Shown: positions 1 through 8,655 of the stretch, piece after piece
Position numbering within the stretch: position 1 is the stretch's first letter
How the letters are laid out: each line of letters starts with the position of its first letter
The notes under the pieces: model-generated
The model's input: the letters and a program-made list of their open reading frames with translations, nothing else
What the model was told of the DNA's origin: nothing
Database searches by the model: none
From: Ruminiclostridium hungatei
GTDB taxonomy: Bacteria > Bacillota > Clostridia > Acetivibrionales > DSM-1351
NCBI RefSeq assembly: GCF_002051585.1
Contig: NZ_MZGX01000001.1
Location: 124,001-188,000, forward strand
Direction of reading: 5' to 3'
DNA: 64,000 bases
Program-made: the position numbers and the translations under genes

Positions 1-2
1 GA

Positions 3-206
3 GTATTCCAACTGGCACTTGAAAGATTGGATTTATCTCCCCGGCAGGTTTGGATGGTGGGAGATAATCTGGTATGGGATGTAGAAGCACCGCAGAAGCT
101 TGGAATCCATTCAATCTGGAACGATTACCGGAAAGAGGGCCTTCCCGCCGGAACCAGGGTAAAGCCGGATAGAATAATACATTCCATAGCCGAACTTTTG
201 GAATAA
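3..206 (+). CDS. HAD-family hydrolase, C-terminal fragment (gene runs off the left edge)
   Basis: The 67 residues read in frame from base 3 end at TAA 204-206. They contain the HAD motif IV signature VGDNLVWDVEAPQKLG, where the acidic pair binds Mg2+, followed by GIHSIWND, typical of class I HAD phosphatases. The N-terminal nucleophile and cap domain lie outside the window, so the substrate cannot be predicted. The following 220 bases are AT-rich with no clear gene. Confidence 0.8.
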   Translation, partial: VFQLALERLDLSPRQVWMVGDNLVWDVEAPQKLGIHSIWNDYRKEGLPAGTRVKPDRIIHSIAELLE

Positions 207-430
207 TCCGGGTAAGGATTTGGAGCAGACATAAGCTGTTGTTATATTGTAATTACTATTGATTATAAAAAGAACAAATGTTCTGATTTTTATTGTGTTA
301 GTGCAATTCTTGGTATATAATGGGGTTAACAGCAATACTTTGAATCCCGGTGATATTTATCGCCGGGAAATATAATAAAGCAGCGCTTTGACTCTATTTA
401 TTCAGCATATGTATTGGGGAGGGTAGATAT

Positions 431-595
431 ATGGCGGTTGTGAAAATCGTAAAAGTGGATTTTGTACCAAAATGCCCATACTGTGAAAGGGAGCTTGAAG
501 AGATAGGGAGCCTGAGTACAGGTGTTTTGTCGGTTACCAAGGTACTTGTGTGTCCACATTGCCGGAAGATTTTGGGTTCCGTATATAAAGGCTGA
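431..595 (+). CDS. small zinc-ribbon protein, 54 aa
   Basis: A short reading frame with a G-rich ribosome binding site (GGGGAGGG, about 9 bases upstream). It has two CPxC knuckles, CPYC and CPHC, about 25 residues apart, as in rubredoxin-like or zinc-ribbon folds. No family is recognised. It lies just upstream of the racemase gene and on the same strand. Confidence 0.6.
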   Translation: MAVVKIVKVDFVPKCPYCERELEEIGSLSTGVLSVTKVLVCPHCRKILGSVYKG

Positions 596-651
596 GGTTT
601 TATGGTGCCAGTGCATTGGCATAGGGTTATAAGGCTTGAAGGAAGGTTGCC

Positions 652-1362
652 ATGAAGGTTGGAATTGTTGGGGGTATCGGACCGGAATCCACGGTTGATT
701 ACTATAAAAGCATTATTATGGAATACCAAAGAAAATTCCATGATGACAATTATCCCCGGATTGTCATTGACAGTGTGAATATGAAGGAAATGCTGTCATA
801 TGTGCGGGCAAGGGATTGGGATTCGTTGACAGACATGCTGGTAAAATCAGTGGGGTATCTGTCAGCGTCCGGAGCTGATTTTGCTGTCATAGCATCAAAC
901 ACACCACATGTGGTGTTTGACAGGGTGAGCAGCAAGGTGGGGCTTCAGATGCTCAGCATTGTTGAAGAAACCTGTAAAAAGGCCAGGCTGCTGGGCTGGA
1001 AAAGGCTTGGACTATTCGGCACCGGATTTACCATGAAGGAAAATTTTTATAGTGCAGCATTTGCTGCCGCGGGAATGGATATAGTTTTACCCAACATTGA
1101 TGAACAGGAATACATACACAAAAAATTGTTCAGTGAGATAGAATTTGGTGTTATAAAAAATGAAACCAAGTACGGGCTTTTGTCAATAGCCGGCAGGATG
1201 TGCGAGGAAGATGGGATTGATGGTCTGATTCTGGGATGTACCGAGCTTCCCCTTATATTAAAGGACGGAGAAGGAAGTGTTCCTTTCCTGAACACTGCTC
1301 AGATACATGTAGAAAGCATTGTAGAGAAACTGGCGCAGTTACGGGATGGAGCAAAATTATGA
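652..1362 (+). CDS. aspartate/glutamate racemase family protein
   Basis: 236 residues, the normal family length. It opens with VGIVGGIGPESTVDYY, diagnostic of the aspartate/glutamate racemase (RacX/YgeA) family. These enzymes use two Cys residues for two-base proton transfer. The second is present (C196 in LGCTELPL). At the first site the sequence reads ASNTPH with Ser82 where the classical enzyme has CNTAH. The stop overlaps the start of the next gene (ATGA), so the two are translationally coupled. Activity may be one-directional, or on a different amino acid; family assignment is firm, substrate is not. Confidence 0.85.
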   Translation: MKVGIVGGIGPESTVDYYKSIIMEYQRKFHDDNYPRIVIDSVNMKEMLSYVRARDWDSLTDMLVKSVGYLSASGADFAVIASNTPHVVFDRVSSKVGLQMLSIVEETCKKARLLGWKRLGLFGTGFTMKENFYSAAFAAAGMDIVLPNIDEQEYIHKKLFSEIEFGVIKNETKYGLLSIAGRMCEEDGIDGLILGCTELPLILKDGEGSVPFLNTAQIHVESIVEKLAQLRDGAKL

Positions 1363-2042
1363 TAAGTGTTGCAAAGGATTGGAATTCAAAGCAGTCCAGA
1401 TTAAGGGAAATAATACTGAAACCTGATGCTTTCCCTGAAACAATAGCTTTAATACTTGAGATGCATAGCCTGGTACATACCTCCCAAATGTCGGGAACAG
1501 ACGTTATAACATATGAAGACCAGTTGTGGGAAGGACTTGAACCTGGGACATTCCGCTCCCAGATTAAAAATTCGGGTTCCACTATTGCATGGAATTTATG
1601 GCATCTCACCAGAATTGAAGACATTACTGCAAATATTCTTATGGCGGAAGAGAGCCAGGTAATTAACGGTGACAATTGGCTGCAAAAAATGAAAGCCTCG
1701 GTATGCGATACCGGAAACGCCATGAGTGACCGCGAGATAGCTGATTTCAGCTCTAAAATAGATATGGCTGAGCTGAGAAACTACAGAATAGAGGTCGGAA
1801 GTAAAACAAGGGATATAATAAATTCACTCAGGCCTGAAAAAATGAAAATGAAGGTTAAAGCTGAAGGTATAGAGAGGATTTTGCTTGAAGGTGGAGTTAC
1901 TGAGGCCGAAGGATCCAGGTGGCTATTGGATTTCTGGAGTAAAAAGAACATTGCCGGCATAATACTTATGCCCATTACAAGGCATCAGGTAGTACATTTG
2001 AATGACAGCTTAAGGCTTAAAAGCAAACTTTCAGACCGATAA
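1359..2042 (+). CDS. DinB-superfamily protein
   Basis: 227 residues starting at the ATG that overlaps the racemase stop. A four-helix-bundle DinB-like protein: the metal-ligand motifs IAWNLWHLTRIED (His near residue 82) and TRHQVVHLND near the C-terminus are clear. DinB-like proteins are metal-dependent enzymes, several using bacillithiol or mycothiol, but the substrate here is unknown. The coupled position suggests it works with, or is co-regulated with, the racemase. Confidence 0.75.
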   Translation: MISVAKDWNSKQSRLREIILKPDAFPETIALILEMHSLVHTSQMSGTDVITYEDQLWEGLEPGTFRSQIKNSGSTIAWNLWHLTRIEDITANILMAEESQVINGDNWLQKMKASVCDTGNAMSDREIADFSSKIDMAELRNYRIEVGSKTRDIINSLRPEKMKMKVKAEGIERILLEGGVTEAEGSRWLLDFWSKKNIAGIILMPITRHQVVHLNDSLRLKSKLSDR

Positions 2043-2060
2043 AGTTTAAGTTGGATAGAT

Positions 2061-2107
2061 GACAGCAAAAGGAAGACTGCATATGAGGATGCAGTCTTCC
2101 TTTTGTC
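2061..2107 (+). terminator. Rho-independent terminator after the racemase-DinB pair
   Basis: A near-perfect stem: GACAGCAAAAGGAAGACTGC is followed by a short loop and the reverse complement ending in CCTTTTGTC. The U run sits inside the 3' arm (CCTTTTGTC), so it could act on both strands. Confidence 0.8.
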
Positions 2108-2214
2108 ATAAAGCCCCCATATATTTTTATAAGCTGATTTCCACGTATATTTAAGGATTATTTAATAATTTAAACGCTATACTTGTCTCATAAGCCAGGA
2201 AAGGAAGTTGAACA

Positions 2215-4590
2215 GTGTTTATAAAAATATTAAAAAAAGATATCAAAAGAAAGAAGGCAATGAATATAATACTATCCTTGTTTATGATAGTAGCCAGCAT
2301 GTTGATTGCCAGCAGTACAAGCCTGCTTTATACTACTACAACTGCCTTGCAGCATTTTAAGCAGGTTTCAGAAACCTCGGACAACTTGATAGTTACATTT
2401 TCAAGTCCTGAAAATGACAGGAGGATGCTGGAGTGGGGCAGAAAATGCCGCAAGGTGAAAGAAATAAGCTCAGAGGATATGATACTTGCCCTGGCCGAGA
2501 AAATAACCATTCCGTCGGAGGGCAGGAAGCTTGAGGACGGGGCGACTCTGACAGTGGCAAAGATTCCTGTAAAAAACAATCTTGTTTTTAATGAAAAGGA
2601 GGAGCTGTTTGAGCTGAAGGCAGGAGAGGCAGCCTTACCAAACATTATAAGGGAAAGTGCCGGACTGAAAATAGGGGATACGGTTAAAATCAGTATCGGT
2701 GATGTTGAAAAAGAACTTCTGGTCAAGCACTTTTTGAAGGACGTTTTATTCGGCTCAGGCCTGATGGGATTGAAAAGAATAATAGTCAGTGATGAGGATT
2801 ATGATGATTTCCATGGAACAGAAGATAAAAGCATAATCAAGCTGTGGTCCGTTATGAAGACTGAAACGGCAACCTATGAGGAGGTCGAAAAAGAATTCAG
2901 CAAAACCTCCATTTCTTCAATATCCACCTTTAACAGTAAAACTATTTCGTATACATACATTATGGATTTGACAACCGCAGCCATCATGAGCATTTTAAGC
3001 ATTTTTCTGATATTTATATCCTTTCTTATCTTAAGGTTTACCATCAGATTTACCATTGAGGAAGACTATAAGGAAATAGGGATTATGAAGGCAGTGGGGC
3101 TGAAAAACAGGGCAATCAAAAACATATATCTGGTCAAATATTTTGCAATAGCCCTTCTGGGAGGCAGCCTGGGCTTTGTAGCAAGCATACCTTTTTCAGG
3201 GTTTTTAAAAGATAATATATCGCAGAATATTATGATGACAACCGGTATATTAAATTATTTTCTGGCAGGCTTAAGCTCGGTCCTGGTTATTGCGGCAACG
3301 CTTCTTTTCTGTTATTTATGTACCGGAAGAATAAACAAAATGACTGCAATCGATGCAATCAGGCAGGGAAGCATCGGTGAAAGATTTTCCGCCTCAAGAA
3401 AATTGAAGCTTCATAACACGGGATATATAAGCACTCCCGTCTTCATGGCAGTAAGTGACCTTGTTACCGGTTTCAGGAAATTCATTGTATTGATGCTGAC
3501 TTTTATAATGGGCACCTTAATCATCATTGTACCCATAAACGATATTAACACCTTGGCCTCGGACGATGTAGTGACCTTGTTCGGGCTTGCCCATTCGGAT
3601 TTCAACCTGAGACCTGACGGTTATGGTGTCAGCTATAGGGAAGCAGGCGTTGAAAGACTTATGGACTATACATATTCCATTGAAATGGAAATGGAGAAGA
3701 AAGGATTTGATACAGACATACATCCTGAGATTATGTTCATGACCAAGATATATGCCGGCAATCCGGACGATAGCAGGAATATACTGGGCATGCAGGCTTA
3801 TGGCTATCCAACCGGCAATTATGCATACCTTAAGGGTACTCCTCCAAAGCTGGAAAATGAATTGGCCTTAACTGAAAAAACAGCCGGTTATTTCGGCATA
3901 GGCATTGGAGACAGTGTTAACTGTATTGAGAAGAATGGGACAAAAAAGTATATTGTAACTGCATTGTTTCAATCCATGAACAATCTTGGCCATTCAGTTC
4001 GTTTTTCAGAAGAACATATTATGGACATGCAGGACAGCAGTGCATTTACACTTTTTGGAGAGTTTAAAGACAAAGAAAACAAAACCGGACAGTTTAACGC
4101 CTTAAAGGAAAAGTTCCCGGAGCTTAAGATAAGAAACAGCAGAGAGTATGTTGACAGTTTTATGGGGAATATTTCCGGTCAGATTGACATTATTAAAGCC
4201 ATTATTCTGATTGTTGTGTTAAGCATTAACTTTCTGATTACCTGTCTTCTGGTGAGAATGCTTTTGACAAAGGAAACGGCAGATGTGGCACTCCTGAAAG
4301 CTCTTGGCTTTAAGAACGGGGATATAAGGAAATGGCAGGCTGTACGAATTATGATAATTCTGGTTGTATCGGTTATACTGGGCACACTGCTTGCAAATCT
4401 CACAGGGAGTTATTTGTCTTCCGGTATATTTAACTTTATGGGAGCTACGCATATCAAATTAAACATTGAACCGCTGCAGGTGTATCTGTTGTACCCGATA
4501 ATTATTTTGGCAGTCACCATGACAGCAGTTCTGATAAGCCTTGGACAGGTAAGAAGCACAAATATCTGGGAAATAAACAACCAGGAATAG
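2215..4590 (+). CDS. FtsX/MacB-type ABC transporter permease, 791 aa
   Basis: GTG start about 10 bases after AAGGAAG. The protein begins with a membrane segment (about 15-38). It has a large extracytoplasmic domain, then three helices with the FtsX signature (EDYKEIGIMKAVGLKN, residues about 280-300), a second extracytoplasmic domain, and a second FtsX block (ETADVALLKALGFKNGDI) near 685 with the final helices. The double-FtsX build resembles Firmicute permeases for peptide resistance or lipoprotein release. Directly followed by the ATPase, regulator and kinase genes, which suggests a sensor/resistance module of the BceAB-RS kind. The ligand is unknown. Confidence 0.85.
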   Translation: MFIKILKKDIKRKKAMNIILSLFMIVASMLIASSTSLLYTTTTALQHFKQVSETSDNLIVTFSSPENDRRMLEWGRKCRKVKEISSEDMILALAEKITIPSEGRKLEDGATLTVAKIPVKNNLVFNEKEELFELKAGEAALPNIIRESAGLKIGDTVKISIGDVEKELLVKHFLKDVLFGSGLMGLKRIIVSDEDYDDFHGTEDKSIIKLWSVMKTETATYEEVEKEFSKTSISSISTFNSKTISYTYIMDLTTAAIMSILSIFLIFISFLILRFTIRFTIEEDYKEIGIMKAVGLKNRAIKNIYLVKYFAIALLGGSLGFVASIPFSGFLKDNISQNIMMTTGILNYFLAGLSSVLVIAATLLFCYLCTGRINKMTAIDAIRQGSIGERFSASRKLKLHNTGYISTPVFMAVSDLVTGFRKFIVLMLTFIMGTLIIIVPINDINTLASDDVVTLFGLAHSDFNLRPDGYGVSYREAGVERLMDYTYSIEMEMEKKGFDTDIHPEIMFMTKIYAGNPDDSRNILGMQAYGYPTGNYAYLKGTPPKLENELALTEKTAGYFGIGIGDSVNCIEKNGTKKYIVTALFQSMNNLGHSVRFSEEHIMDMQDSSAFTLFGEFKDKENKTGQFNALKEKFPELKIRNSREYVDSFMGNISGQIDIIKAIILIVVLSINFLITCLLVRMLLTKETADVALLKALGFKNGDIRKWQAVRIMIILVVSVILGTLLANLTGSYLSSGIFNFMGATHIKLNIEPLQVYLLYPIIILAVTMTAVLISLGQVRSTNIWEINNQE

Positions 4591-4623
4591 CGGCAGGTGC
4601 AAATATGAAAGGAATGAAAAGGC

Positions 4624-5397
4624 ATGAATAAAATATTGAATGTAAATAACCTTTGTAAAACTTATATTGTAAATAAGAGGCAGAACAATGTACTGCGAAA
4701 TGTAAATTTTGAAATGAACCAGGGCGAGTTCATCTCCATAATGGGGCCTTCCGGCTCGGGGAAATCCACACTGCTGTACACAGTGAGCGGAATGGACCGC
4801 TTGACGGCGGGACGGGTTATATTTTGCGGCAGGGATATAAGCAGCCTGAGCCCTGATAAAATGTCGGAGCTGAGGTTGAATGAGATGGGCTTCATATTCC
4901 AGCAAATGCATATGTTGAGAAATCTGTCCGCCTATGATAATATCATTGTATCAGCTTACAGCTCTGCTGCAGGAAAGACAGGACAGCAGCGAAAAATAAT
5001 AAATGAGTATGCTGAGGAATTGATGAGAAAGCTTGATATTATTGACATTGCAAATAATGATATAACCGAGGTGTCCGGGGGACAGCTTCAGAGAGCCTGC
5101 ATCTGCAGAGCGCTGATCAACAGGCCTAAAATGATATTTGCCGATGAGCCCACAGGTGCTTTGAACTCAAAGGCCTCCAATGAAGTCATGTCCCAATTGA
5201 ACAAGATTAACCGTGAAGGCACCTCCATACTGCTTGTTACCCATGATGTAAAGGTAGCCGCCAAGACAGACAAGGTACTTTACATAGTCGACGGCAATAT
5301 ACAGGGTGAACTCCTGTTGGGTAAATATTCGGATGTGAACACCCATAAGGAGCGGGAGAGAAAATTAAACGGCTGGCTTATGGATATGGGATGGTGA
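4624..5397 (+). CDS. ABC transporter ATP-binding protein (LolD/MacB class)
   Basis: 257 residues. Walker A GPSGSGKST at 41-49, Q-loop FIFQQMHML, signature VSGGQLQRACICRAL, Walker B MIFADEPTGAL, and H-loop LVTHD. This is the exporter-coupled class that pairs with FtsX-type permeases. It lies 33 bases after the permease and 3 bases before the response regulator, so it is part of one operon. It powers the preceding permease at the inner face of the membrane. Confidence 0.9.
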   Translation: MNKILNVNNLCKTYIVNKRQNNVLRNVNFEMNQGEFISIMGPSGSGKSTLLYTVSGMDRLTAGRVIFCGRDISSLSPDKMSELRLNEMGFIFQQMHMLRNLSAYDNIIVSAYSSAAGKTGQQRKIINEYAEELMRKLDIIDIANNDITEVSGGQLQRACICRALINRPKMIFADEPTGALNSKASNEVMSQLNKINREGTSILLVTHDVKVAAKTDKVLYIVDGNIQGELLLGKYSDVNTHKERERKLNGWLMDMGW

Positions 5398-5400
5398 CCT

Positions 5401-6081
5401 ATGGTAGATTTGCTTATAATAGAGGATAATCCGGAACTTGGAACCATTCTTTGCGATTTTCTCGCAAGGGATGGTTATTCCTTATATCTGGCCAAAAGTG
5501 GCGAAGAGGGTATGGAATTTATAAGGGAAAATACGGTCAGACTGGTTTTGCTTGATGTAATGCTACCGGGTATGGATGGGTTTGGAGTATGCCAGCTTAT
5601 AAGGGCTCAGGGCAATATCCCAATAATAATCATAAGTGCCAGAGTAGATAAAAGAGATAAAATCGCAGGCCTGGAACTGGGGGCTGACGACTACGTGGAA
5701 AAGCCTTTTGATATTGATGTGCTGTCAGCAAAGATAGCCGCCCAGATTCGGAGGAATTACGAATTTAAAGATAAGAGCAGAGTGCTTTCAGACGGCGATA
5801 TTACAATAGATTTAAATGCTACCGCCGTATATTTCAGAAATAAACCCTTGGTCATGACCGTGAAAGAATATGAATTAATGCTTCTGTTTCTCAACAACAA
5901 AGGAAAGACCCTGAGAAAGGAATGGCTTTTTGACAAGGTATGGGGGACGGACAGCTTTAGCGAGCCGTCAACTTTAACAGTACATATAAACAAACTGAGG
6001 GAGAAGATTGAAGCAACGCCCAAAAATCCAAAAAAAATTATAACTGTGTGGGGAGTGGGCTATAAGTATGAGGCACTATAA
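5401..6081 (+). CDS. OmpR-family response regulator
   Basis: 226 residues: receiver domain with phosphoacceptor Asp52 (LLDVMLPG), acidic pair near the N-terminus (IEDN), conserved Ser/Thr and Lys (EKPFD), then a winged-helix DNA-binding domain (about 125-224, ending in VWGVGYKYE). It overlaps the kinase gene by 14 bases. It probably controls its own ABC module in response to the partner kinase. Confidence 0.93.
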   Translation: MVDLLIIEDNPELGTILCDFLARDGYSLYLAKSGEEGMEFIRENTVRLVLLDVMLPGMDGFGVCQLIRAQGNIPIIIISARVDKRDKIAGLELGADDYVEKPFDIDVLSAKIAAQIRRNYEFKDKSRVLSDGDITIDLNATAVYFRNKPLVMTVKEYELMLLFLNNKGKTLRKEWLFDKVWGTDSFSEPSTLTVHINKLREKIEATPKNPKKIITVWGVGYKYEAL

Positions 6082-7420
6082 CAGGATTATAGGGGTAATA
6101 ACGGTCCTTTGGCTGATACTGACAGTGGTATTCACAGTTACCTTATATTCTTCCGGCAATGGTGAAAACAGAAAGGATTACAGGATTGATATAAACAGAA
6201 TTAATGCCATGCTCTCAAAAGGCGTTCATATTGATAGTATTGATATTAAACAGTTCGCGTATGTAAGCAGGATTGAAGAATTGAAATTGCCATGTTCCGA
6301 TAAGGAATTAACTGAGTTTTTTGATGGAAGCGGTATTGGCAGAAATGCCGGTTATGCTGTGCAGCCTGTCTTTTTCGGTAAAAGGCCTGTAGCCGGCGGT
6401 ACCGGATCAGAAAGTGCTTTGGAAGGAGGGACAGAAAACAGCCGCATTTCAGGATATCTGCGTTTTACATATTCCTCGGCCGGAGGTAATCATTTTTTAA
6501 CAAGGACAATTGTTTTTGCCGATTTGTGCCTGCTGATGATTTTTTTGACGGTTATGACATTATTGATTTATATCAGGCGTTCTATTTTAAAGCCATTTAA
6601 TGAAATGGTTGAATTGCCGTATGAGCTGTCAAAAGGTCACCTGAGAACTGAGTTAAAGGAAAATAAAAACCGGTTCTTCGGAAAATTCCTCTGGGGGCTG
6701 AACCTGCTGAGAGAGAACCTTGAACAGCATAAAAAGCGGGAATTACAGTTGGAAAAAGAAAAAAGGACTCTGATACTTTCCATTTCCCATGATATAAAAA
6801 CTCCTCTGAGTACCATAAAGCTGTATTCCAAAGCTATTTATGACAATCTCTATGCCACTGCGCAAAAGAAAGCTATGGCTGCAAGGCATATTGAAGAAAA
6901 AGCCGGTCAGATAGAAAAATTTGTGGGTGAAATAATACAGGCTTCCACCCGGGACATTCTGGATATTGAGGTGAATTCGGGCGAATTCTATTTGAGCAGG
7001 CTTATAGCTCAAATTGAAAAAACATATGCAGATAAGCTTCAGCTTATAAAGACAGCTTTTATTATCTCAAGGTTTGAGGATGTCCTGCTGAAAGGGGATA
7101 TTGAAAGGTTAGTAGAGGTATTTGAAAATATAATAGAAAATGCCATGAAATATGGGGATGGAAATTCCATTAAAATCGGCTTTTCAGACGAGGACTTCTG
7201 CAAGCTGATAACTGTAACAAATTCAGGGAACCCCATTCCGGCTACTGAATTCATACATATGTTCGAAGGTTTCTGGAGGGGGGCCAATTCCCACGACAAG
7301 AACGGAAGCGGCCTGGGGTTATATATCTGCAAGAAGATAATGAAAAAAATGGATGGGGATATCTTTGCTGAAAGTACTGCAGATACCATGAGTTTTACCG
7401 TAGTTGTCAGGTGCTGTTAG
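6068..7420 (+). CDS. sensor histidine kinase
   Basis: 450 residues. Two membrane helices (about 8-28 and 148-168) flank an extracytoplasmic segment of about 120 residues, followed by a HAMP-like linker and the dimerisation helix with His241 in SISHDIKTPLS. The catalytic ATPase domain has N (FENIIENAMKYG) and G boxes (GSGLGLYICKK). It is the cognate kinase of the overlapping regulator. The moderate sensor loop differs from the very short loop of BceS-type intramembrane kinases, so it may sense its signal directly. Confidence 0.9.
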   Translation: MRHYNRIIGVITVLWLILTVVFTVTLYSSGNGENRKDYRIDINRINAMLSKGVHIDSIDIKQFAYVSRIEELKLPCSDKELTEFFDGSGIGRNAGYAVQPVFFGKRPVAGGTGSESALEGGTENSRISGYLRFTYSSAGGNHFLTRTIVFADLCLLMIFLTVMTLLIYIRRSILKPFNEMVELPYELSKGHLRTELKENKNRFFGKFLWGLNLLRENLEQHKKRELQLEKEKRTLILSISHDIKTPLSTIKLYSKAIYDNLYATAQKKAMAARHIEEKAGQIEKFVGEIIQASTRDILDIEVNSGEFYLSRLIAQIEKTYADKLQLIKTAFIISRFEDVLLKGDIERLVEVFENIIENAMKYGDGNSIKIGFSDEDFCKLITVTNSGNPIPATEFIHMFEGFWRGANSHDKNGSGLGLYICKKIMKKMDGDIFAESTADTMSFTVVVRCC

Positions 7421-7440
7421 TAAAAAAAGGGGGGACTTTA

Positions 7441-7683
7441 ATGATAATGTTCTGGAACAGGAGAGAGGTATTTATGGGCAGTGATATGGAAAAATTTTCA
7501 CAGGTACGGTCAATATTGTCCGGAAAGAATATAAAATATCAATATAAGGCTGTAAACAGCCTTGGGTCTTCAAACAGAGGGCATTCCGGAGCTTTTGGAA
7601 TAAATACGGCCAATTCCTTCCTGTACTATGTATATGTGCACAGGAAGGATTATTTACTGGCAAGTGAATTACTGCACAGGTGA
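7441..7683 (+). CDS. small conserved Firmicute protein (YVYVHRKD type), 80 aa
   Basis: Start chosen at the ATG 7 bases after a GGGGGG ribosome binding site. Soluble and basic, with FWNRREVF at the start and YYVYVHRKDY near the end. I recall this pattern from unnamed 70-85 residue clostridial proteins that resemble DUF2007. The function is unknown. It follows the sensor-kinase operon closely and could be co-transcribed with it. Confidence 0.6.
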   Translation: MIMFWNRREVFMGSDMEKFSQVRSILSGKNIKYQYKAVNSLGSSNRGHSGAFGINTANSFLYYVYVHRKDYLLASELLHR

Positions 7684-7725
7684 TAGTCAGACGAAAACAA
7701 CTTTAAATCTGGAAATGGGGAAAAT

Positions 7726-8478
7726 ATGAACACCGAAAAATTCAACGGAAAAGCAAAAATATATGAAAAATACAGGCCGGCATACCCTGAAGCTCTCATG
7801 GATTATCTATACGGAGATATGGGTTTTAATAAATCCAGCACCATTGCCGATGTTGGTGCCGGTACCGGAATATTTACAAGGCAGCTTCTGGAAAAGGGCA
7901 GCAGGGTATTGGGGGTTGAACCCAACAAGGATATGAGAACAAGTGCCGAAAGCTGGTTGAAGGCATTTGACAATTTTATTCCGGTTGACGGAACGGCAGA
8001 GGCTACAAAACTTGAAAACAATAGTGTGGATTTTGTAACTGTTGCCCAGGCTTTTCACTGGTTTGATGCTGCTGCCTTCAGAAAGGAGTGCGTCAGAATT
8101 TTAAAACCTGCCGGGCAGGTAATTCTGGTGTGGAACAGCAGGGTGGCATATGCGGCAGTCGTTGTTGAAAATGCTGCTGTATGTAAACGATTCTGTCCTG
8201 ATTTTAAAGGGTTTTCAGGTGGAATTGATGAAAAACCTTCGGATTTTTCACTGTTTTATAAAAACGGCTTATATGAGACCAAAAAAATTGACTATAATAT
8301 TTCATATGATTTGGATGGCTTCATCGGCAGAAATCTTTCGGCCTCATATGCGCCTGATAGTAAAAATGTCTGTTATCATGAATTCATAAACAGCTTGACC
8401 GAGCTTTTTTATAAATATGCCCATAAGGGTGAACTGGTCGTTCCCAATATTACCCGGTGCTATGCAGGAGAAGTCTAG
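7726..8478 (+). CDS. class I SAM-dependent methyltransferase
   Basis: 250 residues. Motif I DVGAGTGIFTRQLL (about 42-55), acidic motif II GVEPN, and motif IV region VTVAQAFHWFD, as in UbiE/Methyltransf_11 small-molecule methyltransferases. The C-terminus (VPNITRCYAGEV) matches the usual terminal strand, so the enzyme looks complete. Its TAG stop (8476-8478) is the first three bases of the miniature element that follows, meaning insertion happened exactly at the end of the gene. The substrate is unknown. Confidence 0.85.
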   Translation: MNTEKFNGKAKIYEKYRPAYPEALMDYLYGDMGFNKSSTIADVGAGTGIFTRQLLEKGSRVLGVEPNKDMRTSAESWLKAFDNFIPVDGTAEATKLENNSVDFVTVAQAFHWFDAAAFRKECVRILKPAGQVILVWNSRVAYAAVVVENAAVCKRFCPDFKGFSGGIDEKPSDFSLFYKNGLYETKKIDYNISYDLDGFIGRNLSASYAPDSKNVCYHEFINSLTELFYKYAHKGELVVPNITRCYAGEV

Positions 8479-8638
8479 TACAACATTCGATAAATAGGGT
8501 GCATAAATTTGAAGGAGATTTTTTGGAAATACAAGGCGGAGGAGTGCGGAATAATTGCTTTATTCCAATCGACGACAACGATGTAGTTCAAAAAAATATA
8601 CCCAAATTATGTGCCAGGATTTACCGAATGTCGTACTA
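8476..8638. mobile_element. MITE-like element 1, 163 bp
   Basis: Terminal inverted repeats TAGTACAACATTCGATAAAT (8476-8495) and its near reverse complement at 8619-8638, 18 of 20 identical. There is no coding capacity. The core holds GGCGGAGGA (8535-8543), a perfect 7-bp hairpin (GGAATAA, 5-nt loop, TTATTCC) and ACGACAACGA, an order shared with element 2. It lies between the methyltransferase stop and the amidase gene. Probably a non-autonomous transposon, or a structured repeat mobilised in trans. Confidence 0.7.
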
Positions 8639-8655
8639 TTTGCAGTCAGAGTTAC

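Noticed and set aside
1236-1358. Longer N-terminus for the DinB-like protein
   Set aside because: The extension lies inside the racemase gene; the ATG at 1359 with ATGA overlap is the natural start.
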